32,583 nucleotides of DNA from Bacteroidales bacterium (GCA_022772475.1 JALEZQ010000014.1:72004-104586), one strand, 5' to 3'; positions 16,020 to 24,906 are shown, counted from the stretch's first letter. Notes: generated by a model from the sequence alone, not told the origin. A program made the numbers and translations.

Positions 16020-17861
16020 ATGTCAACCGACTATCATATCCCCTCTGCCGACTTCGACGAGAGCCGGACCACACCGCCGTCGCGCGGACTGGCGGGCCGT
16101 CTGTTCGACCTGCTGCACGAGCGCCTCACCGACAGACAGTTTATCCTGGTGCTCAGTTTTTTGGTCGGTGTGCTCACCGCCATCGCCGCCTACGTGCTGA
16201 AGTGGCTCATCCATACCATCGAGACGGTGCTCACCTCCGGTTTCGACATGACGGGCAGCAACTGGCTGTTCCTGGTCTATCCCGTGGTGGGCATCCTGCT
16301 GACGGCCCTCTTCATCCGCTACGTCGTGCGCGACGACATCGGCCACGGTGTGACCAAGATACTCTATGCCATCTCGCGGCGTCAGGGACATATCCGCCCC
16401 CACAACCGCTGGTCGAGCGTCATCGCTTCGGCCCTTACCATCGGCTGTGGCGGTTCGGTGGGAGCCGAATCGCCCATCGTGCTCACCGGCTCAGCCATCG
16501 GCTCGCATCTGGGGTCGATATGCCGCCTGGACCACAAGACGCTCATGCTGCTCATCGGCTGCGGCGCCTCGGGTGCCGTGGCCGGCATCTTCAAGGCCCC
16601 CATCGCCGGACTGGTGTTCACCCTCGAAGTGCTCATGATCGACCTGACGATGGCCTCGCTGCTGCCCCTGCTGGTATCGTGCCTGACGGCCACCTGCCTG
16701 ACCTACGCCCTGACCGGTCCGGAGGCCATGTTTTCGTTCTCGCTGGTTGACCCCTTCACCGTCGAGCGCGTGCCGACAGCCATCCTGCTGGGCATCTTCT
16801 GCGGCCTGATGTCGCTCTACTTCACGCGGATGATGAACGCCTTCGAGCAAGTGTTCGGCCGGCTGGGCAACATGTATGCCAAACTCGCCCTTGGCGGCAG
16901 TGTGCTGGCCGTGCTCATCTATTTCTTCCCGCCCCTCTATGGTGAAGGCTACACCACCATCTCCCAACTGCTCAATGCCGGGCAGGGCGCCGATGCGCAG
17001 GAGGTGCTCAGCGGCTCCTTCTTCTACGGCCACGCCGACAGTCTGCTGCTCTTCCTCGGTCTCATCATGCTCTTCAAGGTCTTCGCCACGACGGCTACCA
17101 ATGGCGGTGGCGGCTGTGGTGGTACCTTTGCCCCCAGCCTGTTTCTGGGCTGTATCGCGGGCTTCGTGTTCTCACAGGTGTGGAACATTTACCAGCCTTT
17201 CGGCCTCCATGTGCCCGAGACGAACTACGCCCTGCTGGGCATGGCCGGCGTGATGAGCGGTGTATTCCATGCCCCGCTGACGGGCGTCTTCCTCATCGCC
17301 GAACTGACGGGCGGCTACGCCCTGTTCATTCCGCTGATGATTGTCTCCGTGGCCTCGTATCTGACCATCCATGCCTTCGAGCCCCACAGCATCTACTCCA
17401 TGCGTCTGGCACGCAAGGGCGAGCTCATCACGCACCACAAGGACCGCGCCATCCTCACCCTCATGACCCTCGACGCCATCATCGACAAGGAGCGGCCACG
17501 CCTCAAGCCCGATATGTATCTGGGACAGGTGGTGCAGGCCGTATCGTCCAGCAAGTCGCTCCACTTTGCTGTGGTCGATGAAGGGGGCAAACTGCTCGGC
17601 GTCATCAATCTCAACAAGATACGCAAGGTCTTGTTCCGCAGCGAGCTCTACCGCATGTACCGCGCCGAGCAACTGATGCTCAAGCCCACCATGACGCTCT
17701 CGACCAACGACTCGATGTCCGTCGTGATGGACAAGTTTCAAGACTGCGACGCCGGCACCCTGCCCGTGCTGCGCCCCGATGGGCAGTTTGTTGGCTTCGT
17801 GTCGCGCACCCGCCTCTATGCCTCGTACCGGCAGATTATGAAAGACTATTCGGAAGAGTAG
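16020..17861 (+). CDS. ClC-family chloride channel/transporter with CBS domains
   Basis: A 613-residue inner-membrane protein. The ClC core (about residues 40-440) has GGSVGAESPIV with the gating Glu at E150, FKAPIAGLVFTLEV, and GGGGCGGTFAPSLFLG (the G-x-F-x-P anion motif). Two CBS domains fill about 485-610 (DMYLGQVVQAVSSSKSLHFAVVD... GTLPVLRPDGQFVGFVS). Aligned by eye with E. coli ClC-ec1, the internal proton Glu (E203 there) is Val204 here, as in channel-type ClCs. The gene lies between the Sua5-like gene and fmt, 49 bp before the latter. Confidence 0.93.
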   Translation: MSTDYHIPSADFDESRTTPPSRGLAGRLFDLLHERLTDRQFILVLSFLVGVLTAIAAYVLKWLIHTIETVLTSGFDMTGSNWLFLVYPVVGILLTALFIRYVVRDDIGHGVTKILYAISRRQGHIRPHNRWSSVIASALTIGCGGSVGAESPIVLTGSAIGSHLGSICRLDHKTLMLLIGCGASGAVAGIFKAPIAGLVFTLEVLMIDLTMASLLPLLVSCLTATCLTYALTGPEAMFSFSLVDPFTVERVPTAILLGIFCGLMSLYFTRMMNAFEQVFGRLGNMYAKLALGGSVLAVLIYFFPPLYGEGYTTISQLLNAGQGADAQEVLSGSFFYGHADSLLLFLGLIMLFKVFATTATNGGGGCGGTFAPSLFLGCIAGFVFSQVWNIYQPFGLHVPETNYALLGMAGVMSGVFHAPLTGVFLIAELTGGYALFIPLMIVSVASYLTIHAFEPHSIYSMRLARKGELITHHKDRAILTLMTLDAIIDKERPRLKPDMYLGQVVQAVSSSKSLHFAVVDEGGKLLGVINLNKIRKVLFRSELYRMYRAEQLMLKPTMTLSTNDSMSVVMDKFQDCDAGTLPVLRPDGQFVGFVSRTRLYASYRQIMKDYSEE

Positions 17862-17910
17862 AGCGCGCCGCTATGCTCCTCCATCCACACCTTATTATAT
17901 ATAAAGCACT

Positions 17911-18879
17911 ATGACGAAAGAATCGCTGAGAATAGTATATATGGGTACGCCCGACTTTGCCGTCGAAACCCTTGACCGCTTGGTCAGCGGCGGCTATAAC
18001 GTGGTCGGCGTCGTCACCATGCCCGACAAACCCGTGGGCCGTCACCAGACCACACTGCAGGCATCGCCCGTCAAGCGCTACGCCCTCGAGCACGGTCTGC
18101 CCCTGCTCCAGCCCGAACGTCTGCGCGACGAAGCCTTCCTGCAAGCCCTCGCCGACATGCGCCCCGACCTGGGCGTAGTGGTGGCCTTCCGTATGCTCCC
18201 CGAAGTGGTATGGGCCATGCCCCGCCTCGGCACCTTCAACCTCCACGCCGCCCTCCTGCCCCAATATCGCGGCGCCGCCCCCATCAACTGGGCCATCATC
18301 AACGGCGACACCGAGACCGGCGTCACCACCTTCTTCCTTGACCACGACATCGACACCGGCCGCGTCATCCACCGTCGCAGCGTGCCCATCGCCGATACCG
18401 ACACCGCCGAGGACGTTCACGACCGCCTGATGCACCTCGGCGCCGACCTGGTCTGCGCCACCATCGACGACATCATCGCCGACCGCGTCACGCCCATCCC
18501 GCAGGACCAGCTCACCACCGACGGCCCCCTGCGCCCTGCGCCAAAACTCTTCAAGGACAACTGCCGCATCACATGGACCGACGGTACCAAGCGTTGCTAC
18601 GACTTCATCCGCGGCCTCTCGCCATATCCTGCCGCATGGACCACCCTCGTCGATGAGGGCGGCAAGGCCGTGGTGATGAAGATATACGTTGCACACAAGG
18701 ACTTCAGTCCCGTCGCCGAAGCGCCCGGCACCGTCCTTGTGGCCGACGGCGAGATGCGCATAGTCCTGGCCGATGGCACGCTGGTCATCGACAGCTTGCA
18801 GATGGCCGGCAAGAAACGTATGGCCACCGCCGACTTCCTGCGCGGCTTTCATCCGCAGGGCCTTCTGCACGTAGAATAG
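17911..18879 (+). CDS. fmt: Methionyl-tRNA formyltransferase
   Basis: A 322-residue enzyme that formylates initiator Met-tRNA using 10-formyl-THF. The start RIVYMGTPDFAVETL is typical; the active-site block FNLHAALLPQYRGAAPINWA, then NGDTETGVTTFFLDHDIDTG supplies the Asn/His/Asp residues. The C-terminal OB-type domain carries FIRGLSPYPAAWT. It follows the ClC gene after 49 bp and is closed by a terminator at 18995-19026. Confidence 0.96.
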   Translation: MTKESLRIVYMGTPDFAVETLDRLVSGGYNVVGVVTMPDKPVGRHQTTLQASPVKRYALEHGLPLLQPERLRDEAFLQALADMRPDLGVVVAFRMLPEVVWAMPRLGTFNLHAALLPQYRGAAPINWAIINGDTETGVTTFFLDHDIDTGRVIHRRSVPIADTDTAEDVHDRLMHLGADLVCATIDDIIADRVTPIPQDQLTTDGPLRPAPKLFKDNCRITWTDGTKRCYDFIRGLSPYPAAWTTLVDEGGKAVVMKIYVAHKDFSPVAEAPGTVLVADGEMRIVLADGTLVIDSLQMAGKKRMATADFLRGFHPQGLLHVE

Positions 18880-18994
18880 CACGTGGAATAGCGCGTAGGA
18901 TAGGGTAGGACGCTCGTTCAAACGTCGCTGTGTGAGCACAAGCGTATAGAGCGAGTGCCTCAAAATAGAGGTTAAAACGCTCTATGGTTGTTAA

Positions 18995-19026
18995 AAACGG
19001 GAGGATTTCTTAAAATCTTCCCGTTT
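18995..19026 (+). terminator. Terminator after fmt
   Basis: A 14-bp stem: AAACGGGAGGATTT (18995-19008) with AAATCTTCCCGTTT (19013-19026), one G.U pair, 4-nt loop. The downstream T-run is weak. It abuts the promoter of the kinase gene. Confidence 0.75.
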
Positions 19027-19028
19027 GC

Positions 19029-19062
19029 TTTGCACCCCATTTCTTACTTCCTTCTACATTTG
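19029..19062 (+). promoter_or_regulatory. Promoter of the two-component operon
   Basis: TTTG (19029-19032), 22 bp, TACATTTG (19055-19062), 31 bp before ATG 19094. Good match except for a spacing one base above the usual range. Confidence 0.65.
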
Positions 19063-19093
19063 CACCATCACCATTCCTCCAGTCAACAACGCC

Positions 19094-20500
19094 ATGAAGA
19101 AATCAACGATATGGATAATCACCGGCGTGATGGGCGCCTCGCTGCTCACGCTGCTCTATCTGCAGTTCAGCTACTTCAGAAGCGTCTATGACATGCGCAA
19201 GGAGCAGTTTGACCAAGCCGTGGTGCGCAGTCTGGCCCAGACGGCACAGGACCTCGAGGTCTATGAAACGCAGTTGCGCCTGGACAACGCCCTGGGCTAT
19301 GCCGACAGCACCGGTGAGGACACCATCATGCGCAGCGCCCATCCCATTCTGCCACCCAAGGGCAGCACCCTGCGCGATACCATCAAGCACTACCTGCACC
19401 GCCAGGAAATCATCGACCAGATGCTCAGCGTGCTCTATCGCCCCTCCGACGTCCCCCTGGACCAGCGCATCGACTACAAGCGCATGGACCGCACGCTCAA
19501 GGCCCAGCTCGACCGCAACGGCATCAACCTGGTCTATCATATCCGCGTCACCACCTCTGACGGGCGCGAGATATTCCGCTGCCGCGACTATGACGAACGG
19601 GGCGAGAGCGATGCCTACAGTCAGGAACTGTTCTGCAACGACCCCCAGCCGCAGGTGGGCCTGCTCTACATCCATTTCCCCGACCAGAAGCAGTATCTCT
19701 TCTACGGCGTGCGCTTCATGATCCCCGCCATCATCTTCACGCTCGTCGTGATCATGCTCTTCTCCATAACTATCTACACCATCTTCCGCCAAAAGCGTCT
19801 GTCCGAGATTAAGAACGACTTTATCAACAACATGACGCACGAGTTCAAAACCCCCATCTCCACCATCTCGCTGGCGGCGCAGATGCTGTCGGACCCCTCG
19901 GTGGGCAAGAGCGAGGCCATGTTCAAGCACCTCAGCGGCGTCATCAGCGACGAGACCAAGCGCCTGCGCTTTCAGGTGGAGAAGGTCCTGCAGATGAGTA
20001 TGTTCGACAAGCGTGCAGCCACCTTCAAGAAGACCGAAGTGGCCATCAATGCCCTCGTGGCCGACGTGGTCAACACCTTCCGCCTCAAGGTGGAGAGCAG
20101 CGGCGGCAGCATCCGGTTCGCCCCCGATGCCGAGGACGACCAGGTCTTCGTCGATGAGATGCACTTCACCAACGTCATCTTCAACCTCATGGACAATGCC
20201 GTCAAGTACAAGCGCGACGACACGCCCCTGAGCCTGACCCTCACGACGGCCAACAAGGCCGGCAACTTCGTCCTCACCATCGCCGACAACGGCATCGGCA
20301 TACGCCGCGAGGACCTCAAGAAAATCTTTGAGCGCTTCTACCGCGTCCACACCGGCAACCGTCACGACGTCAAGGGCTTCGGTCTCGGCCTGGCCTACGT
20401 CAAGAACGTCGTCACCAATCTGGGCGGAACCATACACGCCGAGAGCGAGTATGGCAAGGGCACCACCTTTATCATCAGTTTACCCACCATTAAACGATAA
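19094..20500 (+). CDS. rprX: Sensor histidine kinase (RprX-like)
   Basis: A 468-residue inner-membrane kinase. Transmembrane helices lie at about 7-26 and 215-237, enclosing a periplasmic sensor region of about 185 residues. The phosphoacceptor is H249 in NNMTHEFKTPISTISLA. The ATPase domain has the N box (NLMDNAVKYK), DNGIGI, a FERFYRVHTGN F box and GFGLGLAYVK. The organisation and partner match the Bacteroides RprX/RprY pair. The upstream open frame covers the promoter, so MKKSTIW at 19094 is chosen. The response regulator starts 5 bp after the stop. Confidence 0.92.
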   Translation: MKKSTIWIITGVMGASLLTLLYLQFSYFRSVYDMRKEQFDQAVVRSLAQTAQDLEVYETQLRLDNALGYADSTGEDTIMRSAHPILPPKGSTLRDTIKHYLHRQEIIDQMLSVLYRPSDVPLDQRIDYKRMDRTLKAQLDRNGINLVYHIRVTTSDGREIFRCRDYDERGESDAYSQELFCNDPQPQVGLLYIHFPDQKQYLFYGVRFMIPAIIFTLVVIMLFSITIYTIFRQKRLSEIKNDFINNMTHEFKTPISTISLAAQMLSDPSVGKSEAMFKHLSGVISDETKRLRFQVEKVLQMSMFDKRAATFKKTEVAINALVADVVNTFRLKVESSGGSIRFAPDAEDDQVFVDEMHFTNVIFNLMDNAVKYKRDDTPLSLTLTTANKAGNFVLTIADNGIGIRREDLKKIFERFYRVHTGNRHDVKGFGLGLAYVKNVVTNLGGTIHAESEYGKGTTFIISLPTIKR

Positions 20501-20505
20501 CGACC

Positions 20506-21342
20506 ATGAAATTCGACAACATGAAAATCCTCCTCTGCGAAGACGACGAGAACCTCGGTATGCTGCTTCGCGAATATCTCCAGGCCAAAGGCTTTGGCAC
20601 CGTACTCTGCACCGACGGCGACGCCGGCTACCGCGCCTTCGTCAAGGAGAAGTTCGACCTCTGCGTCTTCGACGTCATGATGCCCAAGAAGGACGGCTTC
20701 AGCCTGGCCCGCGACATCCGTCAAATCAACCTCGACGTGCCTATCATCTTCCTCACCGCCAAGGTCCTGAAGGAGGACGTCCTCGAAGGCTTCAAAATTG
20801 GTGCCGACGACTACCTGACCAAGCCCTTCTCCATGGAGGAACTCACCTTCCGCATCGAGGCCATCCTGCGTCGCGTCAAGGGGAAGAAAAACCGCCTGCG
20901 CACCTTCTACCATCTCGGCATCTACACCTTCGACACGCAGAAGCAACTCCTCACCCACGGCGACGTGGCCACCAAACTGACCACCAAAGAGTGTGAACTG
21001 CTCAACCTGCTCTGCTCGCACGCCAACGAAATCCTCCAGCGCGACTACGCCCTCAAGACCATCTGGATTGACGACAACTACTTCAACGCCCGCTCGATGG
21101 ACGTCTATATCACCAAACTGCGCAAGCACCTCAAGGACGACCCCACCGTCGAGATTATCAACATCCACGGCAAGGGCTACAAACTGGTTGTGCCCAATGC
21201 CGACGAGGATGACGAGGAAGAAACCGACGCCATCGTCATCGACGGCATGCCCGAAGACGGTATGGTCGGCGGATCTGCCGCTCAAGGCGCTGTAGAGACG
21301 GCATCGCTCGTCGGCTCCGCCCCCCTGCCCGGCGAGAAGTAA
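20506..21342 (+). CDS. rprY: OmpR-type response regulator (RprY-like)
   Basis: A 278-residue cytosolic regulator. The receiver domain (about 6-120) has acidic residues EDDEN, phosphoacceptor D56 in CVFDVMMPKKDGF and K106 in YLTKPFS. A winged-helix DNA-binding domain follows (about 140-235) with KLTTKECELLNLLC, SMDVYITKLRKHL and GKGYKLVV. After the usual end, about 45 more residues form an acidic then low-complexity tail (EDDEEETD). The start at 20506 has an alternative Met at 20521. It is co-transcribed with the kinase; targets cannot be read from the sequence. Confidence 0.93.
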   Translation: MKFDNMKILLCEDDENLGMLLREYLQAKGFGTVLCTDGDAGYRAFVKEKFDLCVFDVMMPKKDGFSLARDIRQINLDVPIIFLTAKVLKEDVLEGFKIGADDYLTKPFSMEELTFRIEAILRRVKGKKNRLRTFYHLGIYTFDTQKQLLTHGDVATKLTTKECELLNLLCSHANEILQRDYALKTIWIDDNYFNARSMDVYITKLRKHLKDDPTVEIINIHGKGYKLVVPNADEDDEEETDAIVIDGMPEDGMVGGSAAQGAVETASLVGSAPLPGEK

Positions 21343-21360
21343 CACACTGCCATCGCAGAC

Positions 21361-21423
21361 ACAATGCGGCGCAGCCCCGATACCTATTCTCGGAATAAGG
21401 TGTCGCGGCTGCGCCGCATTGTC
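21361..21423. terminator. Long palindrome / bidirectional terminator after rprY
   Basis: Arms of about 28 bp, opening with ACAATGCGGCGCAGCC and closing with GGCTGCGCCGCATTGT, differ at only a few positions. It lies 18 bp after rprY and may end transcription in either direction. Its inner sequence, CGAtACCTATTC, recurs in the repeat zones near 7.8, 28.8 and 29.4 kb. Confidence 0.75.
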
Positions 21424-21558
21424 TTTCTGTCACATTTTTCTTCTGTCAGGCGCCGCAGTGTCTGCCTGTAAAGTGTGCCATGAGGCGGATGTTGTTGACC
21501 AACGTGCGGTTTCGGGCAGAAAACGTCAGCCGTTAGAAGACGAATGGGCGAAATTGCG

Positions 21559-21566
21559 TATCTTTG
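21559..21566 (+). promoter_or_regulatory. -7 box almost touching the start codon
   Basis: TATCTTTG ends 4 bp before ATG 21571. A weak TTAG lies 22 bp upstream. If functional, the mRNA would be leaderless or nearly so. Confidence 0.6.
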
Positions 21567-21570
21567 CCCC

Positions 21571-22620
21571 ATGATTCCTTCACAGAACGCGCGTTCGGAC
21601 CTGCGGACTTTTTGGCAGGCCATCCTTATATTCTTGATGCTGAGTATCGTCGTCGGCTGTTCCGACGATGATGAAGCCCCCGTGACAGCCGTTCTACGCC
21701 CGCAGGTGACGGTGCTTTTCTCGCCCAATGCGCTTGGCGACAACGGCTATAACGACCGCATATATACGGGTCTGGTGCGAGCCCGTGTCTCGCGCGACCT
21801 CAACCTCGAAATCCTCGTCCCCAACAGCAATGCCGAGGCCGACAGTATGCTCGTCGAGTGGCTCGACGCCTATACCGCCGGCACGACGCCGCGCCTTCTC
21901 GTCTTCGCCTCAGACGAATATGAGGCGCTGGCCCGCCGCTATGCCGCGCGCCTGCCGCAGACGGCGAAGGACCGCACCCTGCTCTTCGAGAGCACTGCCA
22001 CAGACCTGCCCGTCGCCACCTTTGCCATGCCCGCCTATGGCGCCTGCTACCGCGCGGGCCTCCTCACCGCGATATGGGACGAGCAGCCCCGCTGCATCAT
22101 CGTCAGTGCCAACGACTACAGCCTCTTCCTGCGCGAGGCGCGGCAGGCCTTTGCCGACGGTTTCGAGAAGGTCTGGGGCTTGCGTCCCGACAGTTGTGCG
22201 CTGGCCGACGACTTCTCTGGCTACTATATGGCCGACAGTCTGCAACGCATGGCTGAAGGGTGGAACGGCCGCTACAACCTTGTCTTCCCCATCGTCGGCG
22301 GCAGCGTCAGCGGACTGAGCAACTACCTGCTCACCAACTTCACCATCGACCTGAAGGTGGTGGGCATGGACAATTATGAAACCTACTACTCCACGCCCTT
22401 CTATGTGGTAAAGCACATCGACGACGTCGTCCGGCAATGTGTCGAGCAGTGGGCCGACGGCGCCGAACTGCCGCGCGGCGCCCGCTACGGTCTGGCCTCG
22501 GGACGTACCGAGGTGGTGGTTGAAGAACTGTGGCTCACCGACGAGCAGCGCGCCCTGGTCGGGCCTACCCTTACCGAGGCTTTACAGAAAGAAAGCGAAT
22601 ATGAACAGACTGCTCCATAA
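21571..22620 (+). CDS. BMP-like periplasmic binding lipoprotein
   Basis: A 349-residue predicted lipoprotein: signal helix AILIFLMLSIVVGC with the lipidated Cys near residue 30, then SDDDEAP. The mature part resembles the BMP/Med family of type 1 periplasmic binding proteins: VTVLFSPNALGDNGYNDRIY near the start, then FTIDLKVVGMDNY late in the fold. BMP relatives bind nucleosides; the ligand here is unknown, and no ABC permease or ATPase is adjacent, so uptake is doubtful. The frame is open nine codons upstream, but that part overlaps the -7 box. It overlaps the next gene by 20 bp, indicating translational coupling. Confidence 0.8.
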   Translation: MIPSQNARSDLRTFWQAILIFLMLSIVVGCSDDDEAPVTAVLRPQVTVLFSPNALGDNGYNDRIYTGLVRARVSRDLNLEILVPNSNAEADSMLVEWLDAYTAGTTPRLLVFASDEYEALARRYAARLPQTAKDRTLLFESTATDLPVATFAMPAYGACYRAGLLTAIWDEQPRCIIVSANDYSLFLREARQAFADGFEKVWGLRPDSCALADDFSGYYMADSLQRMAEGWNGRYNLVFPIVGGSVSGLSNYLLTNFTIDLKVVGMDNYETYYSTPFYVVKHIDDVVRQCVEQWADGAELPRGARYGLASGRTEVVVEELWLTDEQRALVGPTLTEALQKESEYEQTAP

Positions 22621-24778
22621 CCTCCTCCATATTCTCTGCGCCATCGTGGCTGCCGTGACCACCCTCGTCGCCATGGCCGCCTGTAGCGACGATGCCGCTC
22701 CTACCGCCCCCGAGGCCGACGTCCTCGAAGTCAAGGTGGCCGTGGTGCTGCCCCTGTCTGATGAGACGGGAGCACGCTGGCGCCGCGTGGCCGACCTCGT
22801 GCAGGACCACTTGGCACGCGCCCAGCAGGGGCGTGAGCGTCAGGTGCGCCTCAGTATAGAGTGGTACGACGAGACGACGAACAGCATGGCCACCCTCGGT
22901 CCGCAACTGGCCGATCGCGACGACATCGCCGCCGTCATCGGGCCGCGCTCTGCCAGCCGTGCCGACACCCTGGCCTACGCCTGCATGGTGGGCCACGTGC
23001 CCCTCTTCTTCCCTGCCATCACGTCTGAGGAGGTGGTGCGCCGCTATGCGTCCTACGGCTTCCTATGGTCCCTCACCGAGACGGACGTCACGCAGTGCGA
23101 ACTCCTCCTGCTCAAGGCTCAGGCCTCAGACCTCAAAAACATCGCCCTCTTGGCACCCGACGACCTCTACGGACGCACGTTCTACAACTGGTTCGCCTTC
23201 CAGGCCACCGAACTGGGCCTCAACCCCGTAGATGTCAAGATATACACCCCCGACAACCGCGACGCCACCATTGCCGATTTTATGCAGACCAACTGTGACG
23301 TCATGATTTGTGCCCCCGAGAGCCGGAGCGACCTTGAGGCCGTACTCCGCGCCTATAACCGGCGCTACGGCGACGAACTCTTACCGCCCGCGCTCTTTCT
23401 CACGGACGCCGCGCTGACGGCAGGCCTCCTACATATAGATAATTCAGACGTCCTCATCGAGGGACTGGCAGCCTGCCCCGATCCCACCACGGGTTTCTCC
23501 ATCTACTACGCGCAACGCTTCGACGGCGATTCGCCGCTGCCCGGCGAGGCACAGCTTTACGACGCCCTGATGCTCACCACTCTGGCGGCTGCCGACTGCC
23601 GCGCACGCGACGAAAACCCCTACAGCGGCGACTACCTCACCGCCGCCCTGCGCCGCCTCACCGTCCCCGAAAGCAATCGCGCAGCCTCCTTGACATGGAC
23701 CGAGGCGGGCATGGCGGCGGCCCTCGACCGCATCGAGCGCGCCGACTACCGTCCGCTGACGGGCGCATCGGGAAGCCTCGCCTTTGATGAGGACAACTAC
23801 ACCAGCATCCTCCAGACCATCTACACCGAATGGTTCCAAGTTGGTGGTAAACTCTATACCACGGGCTATCGCAGCAGTGCGGGCAACCACCGCGTGTCAT
23901 CGTCCGTGGCAGCATGGAACTGGAAGAAGACCATCGAGCAGAGCATTGAAGACAAGCCCACGGGCATCGTCTATCCCGCCCGCCAAACCACGTGGGCCGT
24001 CCTCGTCGCCCCGGCCACGGGGTGGGAAAACTACCGCTTCCAGGCCAACGTCCTCGACATGTACCAACTGCTCCGCAGCCGGGGCTTTGACGACGACCAC
24101 ATCATCCTCATCGCCGAGGACGACCTGGCCAACAACCCGCGTAATCCCAACCCCGGCACCGTCTATACCGAAGCATGGGGGCAGGACGTGTACGCCGACG
24201 TCCACATCGACTATGCCCCCACCTCCCTCACACCCGACGATTTGGCCGACATCCTCACGGGTCAGGCCGGCTTCCGCCTGCCCGAGGTGGTGCATGCCGG
24301 CCCGCAGGACAACGTCCTCGTCTTCTGGTGCGGCCATGGCGTCGAGGGGCGGCTCGTTTGGACCGACGACAGCGGATCGCAGGGCTCACGCGGCCTCACC
24401 CCGCAGCGTCTGCGTGCCGCGCTCGACCGCATGGCCAAGGCCAACGCCTACCGCAAGATGCTCTGGATTGTCGAAGCCTGCCATGCCGGCAGCGTCACCG
24501 AGGCCGTCGAGGGCTATCCCGGCGTGATGGCCATCGCCTCGTCCGGTGCCCAAGAGTCGTCCAAGGCCACCGGGTGGGACAAGACCTACGGCACCTACAT
24601 GAGCAACGTCTTCGTCCGCACCCTCATGCGTGAACTCCGCCGCAGTCCCGCCATCGACTTCCGCACGCTCTACTACGACCTGAGCCGCGGCACCATGGCC
24701 TCGCACATTCAGATGAACAATGCCGCCCTCTTCGACAACCTCTACCTCAGCACCATCGAAGAGTTCATCACGCCGTAG
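22601..24778 (+). CDS. Lipoprotein fusing a type 1 periplasmic binding domain to a C13 (legumain-like) cysteine peptidase
   Basis: A 725-residue predicted lipoprotein (MAAC, Cys28, then SDD). Residues about 45-420 look like a branched-chain amino-acid-type binding protein: VAVVLPLSDETGARW, DDIAAVIGPRSAS, NIALLAPDDLYGRTFYNW. Residues about 460-700 match peptidase family C13: GWENYRFQAN (N477, R479), DDLANNPRNPNPGTVY, GPQDNVLVFWCGHG with H579, and AYRKMLWIVEACHAGSV with E625 and catalytic C627. These residues match the active site and S1 pocket of legumain. The activity could be Asn/Asp-specific cleavage or transpeptidation; the sequence does not say which. The start at 22601 overlaps the BMP-like gene by 20 bp. 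No permease is adjacent, so the binding domain is likely a sensor or substrate module. Confidence 0.85.
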   Translation: MNRLLHNLLHILCAIVAAVTTLVAMAACSDDAAPTAPEADVLEVKVAVVLPLSDETGARWRRVADLVQDHLARAQQGRERQVRLSIEWYDETTNSMATLGPQLADRDDIAAVIGPRSASRADTLAYACMVGHVPLFFPAITSEEVVRRYASYGFLWSLTETDVTQCELLLLKAQASDLKNIALLAPDDLYGRTFYNWFAFQATELGLNPVDVKIYTPDNRDATIADFMQTNCDVMICAPESRSDLEAVLRAYNRRYGDELLPPALFLTDAALTAGLLHIDNSDVLIEGLAACPDPTTGFSIYYAQRFDGDSPLPGEAQLYDALMLTTLAAADCRARDENPYSGDYLTAALRRLTVPESNRAASLTWTEAGMAAALDRIERADYRPLTGASGSLAFDEDNYTSILQTIYTEWFQVGGKLYTTGYRSSAGNHRVSSSVAAWNWKKTIEQSIEDKPTGIVYPARQTTWAVLVAPATGWENYRFQANVLDMYQLLRSRGFDDDHIILIAEDDLANNPRNPNPGTVYTEAWGQDVYADVHIDYAPTSLTPDDLADILTGQAGFRLPEVVHAGPQDNVLVFWCGHGVEGRLVWTDDSGSQGSRGLTPQRLRAALDRMAKANAYRKMLWIVEACHAGSVTEAVEGYPGVMAIASSGAQESSKATGWDKTYGTYMSNVFVRTLMRELRRSPAIDFRTLYYDLSRGTMASHIQMNNAALFDNLYLSTIEEFITP

Positions 24779-24786
24779 GCGCCGGT

Positions 24787-24906
24787 GCCCGCCGGGAGGC
24801 GCCGGCCATTGACGGCGCCCCGCCGCAGCTTCAATGCTATTATGCTGATTCTCGTCTTTCAAGGTTCGCCTCAGGTGCCGTCAATGGATGGAACCTCATA
24901 GCGGGC
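24787..24906 (-). repeat. Inverted-repeat-bounded element, copy 1
   Basis: Read on the minus strand, this stretch aligns with 29227-29324: CGCTATGAGG start, palindrome core GTCaATgGAt, GAATCAGcaTAATAGC, then GTTGAAGCTGCGGCGGGG-like sequence (here aTTGAAGCTGCGGCGGGG) and a CCTCC end. It is about 20 bp longer owing to an added half palindrome at 24798-24819. Confidence 0.7.

Noticed and set aside
21571-24778. Ordinary ABC uptake operon
   Set aside because: Neither a permease nor an ATPase gene is adjacent, and the second binding domain is fused to a peptidase.
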